This document shows, piece after piece, positions 31,124 through 45,621 of a stretch of DNA of 48,217 bases. Within the stretch, counting starts at the first letter, position 1. Each line of letters starts with the position of its first letter. A model generated the notes under the pieces. It worked only from the letters and a program-made list of their open reading frames with translations, did not search any database and was not told where the DNA came from. The DNA comes from Pelomyxa schiedti. Lineage: Eukaryota; Evosea; Pelobiontida; Pelomyxidae. The DNA is taken from the NCBI GenBank assembly GCA_020536535.1, contig JAHLWZ010000146.1, forward strand, positions 656 through 48,872, in the 5' to 3' direction. The position numbers and the translations under genes are program-made.

Positions 31124-34100
31124 TTCAGTTCTTTCTCCTGAGGAGGAAAACAGGAACGTGCTTTGTGGCACTTTTCCAGAAGACGTCATACAGGAATGTG
31201 CCGGAGGGGAAAAACCCTCCCTAGGAATTCGGATCAGTAAGAACCTTACTAGTACTGTACAGAAATGCACACCTGGAAGGATCGTGGTCCGTAGGTGGCC
31301 AAGTCGTCGTATACAAAGGCCCCTTCACTGGGATTGTCCCCAAAAGCAACAACTTTGTAGTGGCTGACGTACCCAACAGAGCAGAAAAATGATATCTAAA
31401 GAAGAATAAGTGCTAAGTGCTTTTGTTGTTGTGGTACCAATGAGACAAGTGTGAAGTCAACGTTGTTTGTAATCCAGCTTGTTAGTTCTGTACTTTTGGT
31501 GTACAAGGTATCAAAGACAATTACATAGTCGACAGCCGGGTTCCGTCGAAATTCCTTAGAAATTTTCCTTGTTATCGCGGATTGCTCTGTGACTCCTGTA
31601 ATATCTTGAAACAGTTAGCAAGGAGTAAGTTGGTATGATGCAAACACACCGCAAGTGACGAAGAGCCGCGATTGGGGACAGGACTTCACTTGTTGCAATA
31701 CTGTGAGGAACGCCTTGAGGGCACACTGGCTTTCCCCATATTCAAATCCAAGGCACTGAAACCACTTCCAAAGATGGAAGTAGGATGTTTTACAGAGAGA
31801 CCACACATCATCTGCGTGATGATTGGCGTGGATGATATCCTTACACAACTGGCCCAGCGCCACTGGGAGTGGGCAGCTCAAGGGAGAACTGAGTGGAGAA
31901 ATAGATGAGCAAAATAATAGTGGTATAAGAGCCAGTACTATTTACTCTGTGGAGCCACAAAAGGAGGCACTGCATCAAATAGAGTTCGCAATGGCGGAAT
32001 TGTACAACAGAACATGACTACAGAATCGAGCCAGCAGTTTTTCCCTCTTGAATCACACACAGGACCTCGGAATATGTGTGAAAAAGAATATTCCCTAAGA
32101 TCCCGCTGAGCTAGACACGCTGAAAATCCAAAAGGAGTTGGAAGGAAGTTCTTTGTTGATGTGGTATTATTGCCATAATAGCACAGGACACTCTATTTCT
32201 AGTCAGTGTAAAAATGCTCTATTTTGTTTACCGTATCGAAGCTAGAAATTCCTCCTCCACAACTACGAATCACTTGCACTACCGGTTTAGGAGGCTTACG
32301 CGGGGCAGGTTTTGTTGCCGATTTAGTGGTGGTATGTACTGTAGAAGATGGCGCCGAGTGTTGAACTGATGGTGTGGGGACATGAGCTGAGGGAGAAGAA
32401 CGAATTGTCTGAGCGGGNNNNNNNNNNNNNNNNNNNNNNNNNNNNNNNNNNNNNNNNNNNNNNNNNNNNNNNNNNNNNNNNNNNNNNNNNNNNNNNNNNN
32501 NNNNNNNNNNNNNNNNNTACGCGGGGCAGGTTTTGTTGCCGATTTAGTGGTGGTATGTACTGTAGAAGATGGCGCCGAGTGTTGAACTGATGGTGTGGGG
32601 ACATGAGCTGAGGGAGAAGAACGAATTGTCTGAGCGGGTGCGGAAGTAGAACTATAATAGGATGAAGTCTCGGCCTCGAAGGGGAACGAATACTTGAATG
32701 ACGAATTCGTTTGGGTCACCGAAGGAGTTACATGGGCGCTTACTCTGGATTCTTCAGAGAAGGGTTGTCTATTCTCACCTGTCAATTGAGGTGTGAGAGT
32801 GTCGTCTTTGGGCATTGAAAAAAGTGAGCTGGAGTACGGTGAGTATGTTGTTGCTGGTGATTTCGCCGATTCTTTCTTTGTTTCGTGAATGGCTGTAGTA
32901 ACCAATCTTTGGATCGCCGGTGGTTCAGTTGAAGTGGGTTTGGGGGGAGATACACTTGCAGGTTTTTTCTTAATTTCCTCCCTTTTTGGTTCAGTGCGTT
33001 TTACAGGGGGCGGCGGAATGTATGGTTCATAACCATCAAACAAATCAAATCCCCCAAGATCACGCTCCTCTTCTTCCTGGAATCCCCAGGAAGAATAGCC
33101 AAACCCATCCTCTTCACATTCATAACATTCGTCTTTCGCACATTCCTTTGCCTTCTCTTCGCGTTTTTTTTCAGTTTTTGACATCGCCATTTCCGGCACT
33201 GAACTCGGAGCCGTATGAGGTACTGCTTGCAAAAATGCACTGAAGTATAACTCTCCGAAATCGCGTTTTCTTTCTGCCAGCGGACCTTCTTTTGAAGGTT
33301 CATAGACAAGATTTCCGGAACCACAGCTCATGGAACCCATGCCCCTCTCTTCGAACGGTATTTCACAAGGCGGGCTTGGTGCTGGGGAATGTCCTGGGGT
33401 CGGTTCAAAAAAGGCATCATATTGTACTGCGTCACTACTGTCTTCTTCATTTCTCTGGGAAGACTCTGCAGGATTGAGTGTATGAGTGAGGTCACTAGTA
33501 GTCACATCTGTGGGCCCATTATCTCCAGCTAAATTTAACTGGAAATAGTTTGGCTTCTCCAACAGAGCAGCCCTTTTGAGAGAATTCCTGTACGAGAGCC
33601 TCTCACCATGTATTCTAGTTTGGCGCATATCAGCTGCTAATCGGGCTCTGCGTTGATTTTGTTCTTCCCTCATTTGTTGTAGTCTACTTGCCATGGCTTT
33701 CTTTCTTTCAGCAAACACCGCAAGGTCCAGTTTTTCGTGTGTTTTCTGTCCACACAAGAGTCTCCATTCATCGTCCATAGCCTTGAGCCAACTCCAATAC
33801 TCTTCGTTCCCTTTCTCAATGTCCCACTCAAGTAGGGACGCTGAGCCACCCCATCCATCGAACTGTTGCTCAGGAAGATTATCCACAACTGAACAAAGTG
33901 TTTCCAGTGCAGGTGTTGGAGTGGTTCGACGGTCACCAGGTTTCCTCTCTTCGATGGCAACAAAAGATGTCAGAGGAGAAAGAACGGAGTACTCGCAGCT
34001 CAGTTGAAGAATTTGATTGCTAAGACTTTTCTTCTGCATTTCAGAGCTCAATTTATCATGACTATAAGAAGCCTTAACCCAGTCACGGATAGTGGCCTAA

Positions 34101-37100
34101 ATTTGCAATGAATCAAAGAAGATCTAGAAAAGGGGTAAACCTTTGCTGCTAAAGTGTGGAGCAAGTTACCACGTGTAGTAAGAAGCTCACTTGTACTTAC
34201 AATACACTTGCTCTCCCCTCCAGAACCAGACCAACAAAGTTCGCCATGGGTACAAAGATTTTTTTGCATGTGTGTATAAATGAGTACATGGTCTCCATTA
34301 AAAAGAGTATCAAATTGGTGAGGTGCTTGAATCTTTGGTTCAACTTGCCACTTGACAAAGATGAGAGAAAGAAGAGTGACATTGGATATGTACATCGATG
34401 GAGACATGGGAAGCACTTGGATTTGTAGATCGTTGGATATATTTTTTTACAACAGTCTCTATTTTCGGCACTGGATCGTTCGTATTTATGACTTCGGCAG
34501 CACCACCCCCTACCCTTTTTTTTTTATTATTATTAGTATTTTTTTCAATTGGTTGTTGAGTAGTCCCATTGTACCTTGCCAAAGCTGAAATTGTATGTAA
34601 ATCACTATTTCCAATTCCGAGTACAAATAGTCTAATTTGTGCAGAATGGCGATCAAGCATTTTTATCACATGGGGGATGTCAGATATAACGCCATCTGAG
34701 AGTAGAAAAACGTTCGTTGGAATTTCTTCGTCTCTTGACGTTTGTGAGTAAAGCAATATACCTGACCCATACATACTTGGATGCGGCAAAGGGACAGATT
34801 GCATTTAGAGGGGGCCACAAATCTGTGCAGCCAAGACCAGGGTTAAGACTCTCTATGGCCGAGCATATCATTTCATATGAATTTCTGGATTTTTTTACCC
34901 TAGAAGGGAAAATCCAAGAAAAACCAGAATCTATTTGATGTGAAACTGTTGCAGATGTAAGGGGATACAAACCAAATTTCATAATGTTGACAGTTGAGTT
35001 CTCTGGCAAATGTTGAATAAGAATTTTTGCCACTTGCTTCAACTTGAAAAAAGTTTGCCCTTGCATTGAATAGGATGTATCCATTAAAAGCACGAAGTCC
35101 AGAGGCGATATCGTGGCCTCTAGGAGATTCTCAACAGTGGAAAAATATTTAGAATTTCAACCTAAAGATAGTTCTGGATGAAATACAAGCATCGTGGCCA
35201 TTGTACCGTTACAGTTTCGTTCTAACCACATTCTTGGTAAATCTACTTTTAGTCACATAATGAAAGGCGAAAAAAAAAAAACGGACGAGAATTTTCAGCA
35301 TAGATAGATACAGTGAAATCCGTTTGTAGACTGACATCATTCTTAATTCTTATTGTTGCTAAGTTATCTGTTCGTTTCATCCAAATATCGTGACTGCACG
35401 TTATATTGGTGATATCTCAGAACAGTTAGACCATGTAATATAAGGGATTCCCTTACTAAATGCCATTTGGATGGTCATCTGGCAGTGAAATAACTGTGCA
35501 ATAGCCTGATGAGTAGAAGTTTGAAGCTGGGTGATGGTTGAGTAGTTACTCTCCACTTGGGAGCGAGGGCAATGAGTGGAAGCTGGAACGATAAATTGGA
35601 CTGCACCATCACTAGAAATGGAAAGTTCTTTCACATATCTGGGAGTGTCAATTCATATTGAGGCCAACGGGGAATGATACGTTATTTTAATGATTACATC
35701 AGTTCTGGGAGGCAAATTGCCAATGCTCACGGTGAAAACGTCAGATTGATCTTCATCCATGAGATAGGCACCATGCCCTGCTTTGACTGCTTGGTGGTAT
35801 TCCTACAAAATACATTAATATGGTGTAGGAAAGCCTTATGAACCTCATGTGCAGCCTCTTTTTCTTTAACAACGCCTATAACATGTCGGTCATTGATGTA
35901 TGCCTCAAATCCACATACTGCCGCCATGGCATCCAGAGAGAACACATATCTTATTTTTTGGAATAATTAATCATGGGTGGAGAACACACGTAAATCTCAC
36001 TTTGCTTCCAAAGGTTGATCAGAATCATTTCTGTACTGCTGGAGTACAACAACTTCTGCAACCAAATCGACTATCTAGATTAACGTTACGAGAAATACTT
36101 CTCTGAGATAGTGAACTTTTGCTTGAACGTTCACTTGGAGCAAGGGAACCAGAACTCCAGTTTGTGAAAATAAGCCTGATTGTGGTGGTTCCGAGGTAGG
36201 ATGCATAGGTGGAGTGTCATTTGCACTTTCTTGATCCGCAAACATCAACTCCTCCGACGAACTCACAAATTTGCCATGTGATAAAACTTTGGGAGGTGTT
36301 TGACGGAAAGAGAATTCGATGAGGTACGCCATGTGCTGTTGATCCATTGAGTAAATGACATATCTGTTCAGTTATCAGAGGAGGAGAGGTTGAAATGGTA
36401 ACATAACTCATCATCTCGAAAATCTGTTGGTGTTTCAGGGGTAGATTTCACCGCATGTATACTGTGGTAGGGGGATGGCGGCGCCAACAACGATGAACAT
36501 GAACGCTTGAAGTCTACACACTGGCCTAGTGCCACCCTGCATACAAGGAGCAATGCTCGATTACCTTTTCTGTCGCAAATCAGTTACAAAAGCAAGGAAT
36601 AACGGATAAACCCTTTCAAAACAGAGCAATATTGTAAGGCTGTAGACGCTTTATCTGCAAAATAAAGACCAGCACCAAGCATCCCAGCATCAGTCCTCTT
36701 GGTGTTTGTAAAGGTTAAAACATGTGGCACTAGTAGGCCTCTAGACAAAATGCCGAGCCAGTGCTCGGCCTTACTGCCATGGAAGAGGTACTTAATGTTA
36801 CCAATGGGAGAGTTAAATCTTTCTAATTCTCCTGTTCTCTGTGCCCTTTTTTTTGTTGTTATACTATAAGACAATGAGACAGATACCTGAAAATGTTGGT
36901 CAGCTTCACTCGAGCCAAAAAATCGTTTCCTAGAGTCTCTTCTAAGGAGCCCCATTCAGCAGTTTTTCTTTCAACACAAGAGATGTTACACCGCAAGGAG
37001 GCGTACTTGAGGTATGGCGAGTCCCTATTTTATTTTGTTATTGCTAAGGAATTCAAAAGACTAAATATGGTACCTAATATCTCTGTTTGTTCCAAGTACT

Positions 37101-38647
37101 TCACCCACACCATGCATGTCTCTCAGAGTTTGGCAGTAGTAGAATTCAGTATCCAAGTGAGTAAAGGAAGCGAGATCTAATTTTGATGCCTAGGACCATA
37201 TTAGAATGCTTTTGCAAATTCCAGATTATACATGTGGAAGAATAGAATAGAATTTATCCTGTAGTGAATGAATCCTGTTTATCTCTTGAGACTAAAGATG
37301 ATTCAATGCTTCTTGAGCTTGAAAGAAATAATTGACCTTCAAGGCTGAACTAATTTCGGCTAAGATCAGTTCAGCCTGAAGAATCGTGTCCAAGTCAGGG
37401 AGCGATGTTGTATTTGATTGTTGGAGGTAAAACTCAGTGGCAGAATTATACACTTCAGTTATGAGCTTCTCAATCGGAAGTTCCAAGTTGGCCTTCGGAG
37501 TGTCCCTCTTTTTTTTTTCCCACCCCCAACAAATTGGTGTTGTTCGTAGTTTTAACCCACCCTACCATATGTGAAACATTTATTGGCCATTCAATTTGTG
37601 CAAATCCTTTTTCAGTCAAATTACTGTATAAGGTAGCGTACCTTCAACAGTTTAAGTATTAGAAACATAGTACAAATGAACAAACAGAAGTTCGGCAGTG
37701 TCAAGGCTATAGAGTCTTTTCACATTCCTGAAGGCATTAAACAGGTATGCTGTCAAAAGGGGAAAAGAAACTTTCTTGGCACTGGTTGGGCTTTGGAATA
37801 TAATAACGCAAACTCCCCCAGTTCTTAGAAGAAATTAGACAGGTGAGAGAACTGGTGGACTACTTGAAACAAGAAGCGCTAATGAAACTTCATTGGAATC
37901 TCGCTTCAGTTTAGATCTTCTTATCGGCTCATAACTGGCCAGTGAGCCATCAAAAGAAATCCACAACTCTTTTCCAAGTTTCAGATAGAACTAAGAGGAA
38001 CAAACCATTACCAGGATTGCACTCATCTTCGCTCAGTGCATTGCTCGGTGATTGCGTAATAGTATCTCTAACTGAATTAGTGCCACAAATCAAGTATCAC
38101 TAGTACTTTGTGGGGACTGGAGGTTCAGGCGAATGTGGAGAGGGAACAATATAGGATGAATATGGCAAGAGCGTCTCCTTTCTCACACAGTCACCCAAAT
38201 ACTTCTCACATAGCAATACAACTCTTTCATTCTTTCTTGTTCGATTCAACCGCTCAAGTTGGGCCCAAGCCCTTCGAGGAGTGTTAATTGATGGTGTGAA
38301 TTGTATTCTTCTATAGCTCTATCCACTCAGTGAAGTACATTTTCAAGTTTGAGTCCTCCTCAGCACACAAAACAACGTGACTAGTGTATTGTGACATGCA
38401 CGTTTGTACACGACCTCCATATTTCTCAACTAACTTCTCCAGTGCTTTTCTCTGTCAAATGGAAACACAGAAAGACGTGGGTATTAGAGCCAAAAAAAAA
38501 AAAAAAGGAGCAGAAGGTATATACTTTGGCAGTGTCACCCCCAAGCAACACAAAACTGCACCCAGCGAATACCAGCGTAGTATTTGTTGTGGATGAAGTT
38601 GCCTTGGACTCAGGTACTGTAGGCGTTGACGGATGTTGGTCAGTCAT
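31124..38647 (-). CDS. PARP4: PARP4-like (BRCT-PARP-VIT-VWA) with C-terminal USP-like cysteine peptidase domain
   Basis: A multi-exon gene. BRCT: FAGCSFVLLGGD and EKYGGRVQTCMSQYTSHVV. The PARP helical region follows (LITEVYNSATEFYL). PARP catalytic domain: His in YLFHGSKAEHWLGILSRGLL, Tyr in GLYFADKAS, Glu in FRDDE, so the H-Y-E set is intact. VIT: MAAVCGFEAYINDRHVIG. VWA: MIDAS DTSYS, GCTDLW and LLSDGVISD. After TFTSFVAIEE-type text and a 500-residue linker come exons 31946-32192, 31650-31862, 31438-31595, 31273-31395 and 31124-31220. They keep frame through phase-consistent introns and encode a papain-like fold: Cys box GKNCWLDSVVMF, ESQCALKAFLTVLQQ, a VDYVIVFDTL strand and His box GYVSHYKVVAFGD with VYDDL. 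Vertebrate PARP4 is a mono-ADP-ribosyltransferase of vault particles and lacks this peptidase. Deubiquitinase or SUMO-protease activity is inferred. The 5' exons between 36.9 and 38.3 kb are only partly resolved. Confidence 0.88.
32297..32638. other. 100-N scaffold gap flanked by an exact 121-bp duplication
   Basis: Ns at 32418-32517. Left flank 32297-32417 equals right flank 32518-32638 over all 121 bases. Collapsing one copy and the Ns makes the large PARP4 linker exon (34096-32232) 1644 nt, a multiple of three, ending at a GTAAAC donor. Left as is, the second copy is read out of frame. Confidence 0.93.
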
Positions 38648-38862
38648 TTACTCGAGATCTACGTGCACGTCGCCACTATACCACCGTTGACTGTTCGTTG
38701 TGAAATCGTTTTTCTTTGTGTTTTCCAAGTGGCATCACGTTATCGTTCCGGAATTACGAATTCGTCGTTTAGAAGAAAGGAGTTTTTTTTTTAGGCAAGC
38801 GTCTTTGTTGCAAAAGCAGTGACATGAAGGGGTGTTGTTGTGTTTTGTTGAGGGTGCTATGT
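38648..38862. promoter_or_regulatory. PARP4 upstream region / DHX15 3' spacer
   Basis: 215 bp between the DHX15 stop and the PARP4 start on the same strand. It must carry the 3' end of one transcript and the promoter of the next. No distinct motif is seen. Confidence 0.3.
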
Positions 38863-42036
<3,174 letters not shown>

Positions 42037-42337
42037 CCCACTGTGTTTGTTATTGGTTTTTAATTCGAATTTTAAATTGCACTCTGATGATGGAACCGAG
42101 CCTAAATGACAGAAGAAAATTACTCTGCGAATGGCACTGGTTGCCTGCCCACATGTTATTGCATTAATTCTCCACAAAACATCATTTATTCGCACAGGGT
42201 CTCTGTGGTCACCGGATCTCTGATGCGAAACGTACGCGGGATCTCCCTTTCTGCGATCTCCCCAACAGTTGGGGTCCGAACAAAATGTGCAGCACACAAC
42301 AAGAAGGAAAACACATTTAATTAAATCATCACTCGCA
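42037..42337. promoter_or_regulatory. Divergent promoter region, DHX15 / BNR-repeat gene
   Basis: 301 bp between opposite starts. AT-rich patches are present (TTAATTAAAT just before the plus-strand ATG) but no clear TATA box. Confidence 0.35.
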
Positions 42338-43725
42338 ATGAGGACCGTTCTAGCGGTGTTGGTTTTTGCAAGTGCTGTGCTGGCTGTGGACGACTTTGTT
42401 TTGTTATCCAACAAAGTGGGTGCTGTAACTAGCATCTCCTTCATCAATGCCACACACGGCTTTGTTGGCGATGAATTGAAAATCATGCGCACCACTGATG
42501 GTGGATACACATGGTGTGCCTTGTGAACTTTAGGTTTTTTTTTACTTCCAACTGATTTTAGGACGGAATCCTTGATTGAGGGAACTCAAGCAGCAAGGTA
42601 CTTGGACGTTGTGGCTTCTGGCAAGGTTGTTGTGGCAACTGGGGTTGGCGACTCCAGTGCTATTCCTGGCACTTCTTACAGCCTCAACGCTGGAATTTTC
42701 TTCAATAAGACTGACGAGACGTATTTCCACCCCACTTGAGAGTTGTTTCCATAACGCTAGGTGCTAGGCATCTTCGCCAGCAGTGGTACTCCGTTGAACC
42801 TATTAAGGGTGCTGACGGTTCTTTCGTGAAGACTGGCCAATGGAGCGACCTCGTTGGAGGAGACGGAAATGGCGTAGCAACGTCTTCGTAAGTTTTCACA
42901 GTCAAAGGTTTCATGCTATAACTCGGCTAAGAAATGGCGGAAAGTCATGGACAGATCACAACTGGGGAATTGACACTCCAGCTCGGTTTGCCTCATTTGT
43001 CAGCACAGCAAAAGGATGGGTTGCTGGTGGTGAATTGCCCGATATTTCTGACAATTCCACTCGTGCTGTCATTGCTTCAACAACTGACGGTGGTTGGACT
43101 TGGAAACAACTGACTGACACAACCCAGTATCAACTTCCATACTTTTTACGAAATCCTAAGCTCCATAGATACTATAACAATGGAATTGCATTTGCTTCCG
43201 AGACTGTTGGGTGGGTTATTTGCGTTACTTCTGATGGTACTCCCCACTATTTTCTCTTTGCTAGATTAACTCTTTGGAAGGGTCAATCATAAAGAAAACG
43301 ACAGATGGTTGTATTTTTCGCCAGGCCTTTCTTTTCTAACCAGAATCAAGCGGGCAACACCTGGATCACCCAAGTTACCACCGATCAAGTGATACTCAAA
43401 AAGCTTTGGATGCTTAGTGCAACTGAAGGCTGGGCTGTTGGTATTGATTCCTTGTCTTCCCACACGTGTCTGACAATACACCAGGTGGGTACCAAGACGG
43501 AATTATCTACCATGGGCAGATTCTCCACACCACCGACGGTGGTGTTAGTTGGCCTTCATACGCTATTCGTGGTGTATGTGTCCTTTACTTCAGATTTCAT
43601 TCCCAAACCACACCCCCCAGGTGATTTTCAATGATATTGCTGGTTCAGATTCTACCCACGTTTGGGCCTGTGGTGTTTCTGAAAGCAGTGATGGTGGTGT
43701 TGTGTACCAGTGGGTAAAAAGCTAG
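42338..43725 (+). CDS. Secreted BNR / Ycf48-like beta-propeller protein
   Basis: About seven exons starting with a signal peptide (MRTVLAVLVFASAVLAVDD). The chain repeats BNR-type signatures: RTTDGGYTW, SNGGKSWTDHNW, STTDGGWTWKQ, TTDAGNTW, HTTDGGVSW, each followed by a strand such as ISFINATHGFVGD or IAFASETVGWV or LSATEGWAVGID. This spacing is typical of Ycf48/HCF136-like or sialidase-type propellers. It ends SSDGGVVYQWVKS with a TAG at 43723-43725. Several donors were placed from the repeat pattern (for example 42512, 42892 and 43439). Ycf48 proteins assist photosystem II in plastids, but this copy has a secretory signal and no plastid context, so an extracellular or vacuolar role is more likely. 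Function is unknown. Confidence 0.75.
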
Positions 43726-43737
43726 ACAGTAAATTAA

Positions 43738-44016
43738 ATAGAATCCCTTTTTGAAAAATGTTTGAGGCCCCAAGCACAGGTGCCATCTTTAAGAGGGACT
43801 TGTGCTATTGGACGTAAGGGTTTTCCTTATGGCAGATTGGAACCCAATCTATATGAAGCAACTGAAATTTTTACGTCAATAATTTCATCGGACTTCAAAA
43901 GAGTTAGAACACTCCTAGAAAATCAAAAGTCGAAACCAAAACAACACAAAAAAAAACCCGTTCGAGATGATGCAACCGGTCGTGTCGTGCTCGCTTATTC
44001 GCCCTATGGTACGTAA
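43738..44016 (+). CDS. Coding-like exon upstream of GCST, status unknown
   Basis: A frame open from 43738 to a GTACGT donor at 44011 has plausible protein text (GRLEPNLYEATEIFTSII, FKRVRTLLENQK, RVVLAYSPYG) but no ATG at its start. Spliced to the acceptor TTTTTGTAG at 44083 it would run a few residues over the GCST 5' end in another frame. It may be a 5' leader exon of GCST or the end of a tiny gene. Confidence 0.25.
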   Translation: MESLFEKCLRPQAQVPSLRGTCAIGRKGFPYGRLEPNLYEATEIFTSIISSDFKRVRTLLENQKSKPKQHKKKPVRDDATGRVVLAYSPYGT

Positions 44017-44086
44017 CGAGATCTTTACCCTGTATATAAGTACGCAGCGCAACGAATAACGGTAATTTGCTTTTTTTTTGTAGACC

Positions 44087-45517
44087 ATGCCAGTGCGAAT
44101 GTCGCACTCATCGGGACCCGTTAAGAAGACACCGTTCAACTCACTCCACAAAGAACTCGGAGGGAAGATGATCGAGTTTTTTGGCTGGGAAATGCCAGTT
44201 CAATTTCCAACTGGTGTGATGGGCGAAGTGGCACTTTGCAGGAACGGCGCTGCTGTATTTGATGTGTCCCACATGGGGCAGCTCAAGTGAGCACAGTCCT
44301 AGTAGGACTTTTTCTTCGTCTCCCTTCTTTCACATTAGCCAACGCTAACGCACTTTGTCTTTTTTTTTAAGGGTCTATGGTTCCAAGCGAATCGACTGGG
44401 TTGAGAGAATGACAGTTGCCGATGTCAAGAATCTCCCAGAAAATAACATCAAGCTGAGCATCATCCCCAATGAGAAGGGTTGCACAGTGGATGACACCAT
44501 GGTCACTAAATGCAAGGACCACCTTTACATCATCGTCAACTCTGCTTGCTATGATAAGGATATGAAGCACTTCAAGAAATATCTTAGTGAGTTCCCTGGA
44601 GTCAGGATTGAGAACTTGTATGACACGCACGCCATGATTGCCATCCAGGTAAAAAGCATTTGAGTCTTGTTGCAGTGTGTTGATGTTTCGTTTTACAGGG
44701 TCCTGCTTCCGAGGAGGCAATGAAGACACTTCTTGATAAGGACAAGGCTGCTTATCTTGACAAGATGCCTTTCATGACCCGCATGGTTGCTAGAGTTGCT
44801 GGGTGCGACGATTGTGTCATTTCCCGTTCTGGCTACACCGGAGAAGATGGTTTCGAGATTAGCGTACCACGCAAGAATGCCATAAAACTCGGAAGGTAGT
44901 TTTTTTCTTAACACTATGAGATAACTTATTCCCACCAGGGCTCTCTGCAATGCCCCCAATTGTGGACCCGCGGGTCTTGGATCCCGTGATACCTTGAGGC
45001 TCGAAGCAGCCCTTTCACTTTATGGTCAAGACTTGGATGACAAGAGCACCCTTGTTGAGGCAGGTCTCAACTGGGTTGTACGTATGTCGCTCTTACTTCT
45101 TGATCGTCTTTACTAATCTTCCGCAGCCAAGAGGAGACGTCAGGAGGGTGGCTTCCTTGGTGCGTCTGTAATCCTCAAACAAATGAAGGAGGGTGTTGCT
45201 AAGAAGCGTGTGGGCCTCATTGTTGACACTGCTCCAGCCAGAGGTTGTACTTTCACCTCGTTCACTCATCGCTGACATTGTTTTTTTTTCCCCCAACAGA
45301 GCACGCCCCAGTCCTTAGTGTGACCGGAAAGGAAATTGGAGTTATCACAAGTGGTGGACCAGCACCAACAATTGGCAAGAACGTTGCCCTCGCCACAGTA
45401 CCAACCGAGTATTCCTCCATTGGCACAAAGCTTAAAGTCAAGGTCCGTGGTAAAGCCTACAACGCCACAGTCACCAAGCAGCCCTTCGTTCCCCACCGCT
45501 ACAAGAAGGACCTGTAA
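44087..45517 (+). CDS. GCST: Glycine cleavage system T-protein (aminomethyltransferase)
   Basis: Exons 44087-44286, 44372-44648, 44699-44895, 44939-45081, 45127-45243 and 45300-45517 give 383 residues. The family landmarks are all present: [79 protein letters not shown] and the C-terminal [15 protein letters not shown]. The enzyme transfers the methylene group from the aminomethyl-lipoyl H-protein to tetrahydrofolate, releasing ammonia, in the mitochondrial matrix. The N-terminus ([14 protein letters not shown]) is short, with basic and hydroxylated residues that fit a brief targeting peptide. The ATG lies three bases after a strong TTTTTTGTAG acceptor, so there is probably a 5'-UTR intron. 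Confidence 0.97.
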
Positions 45518-45621
45518 CTCCCACAACAAACAACAAACCAGCCTTCAACACCAAGCCGGAACAAAAAGAACCAAAATCCCTTTGCCCTTTGAACAGCTTT
45601 CTTTCTTTTATTGATTTCTCC

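Noticed and set aside
31672-31908. 79-codon plus-strand frame near the Rho gene
   Set aside because: Antisense to the peptidase exon 31650-31862 of the PARP4 gene, whose frame and splice phases are consistent with its neighbours.
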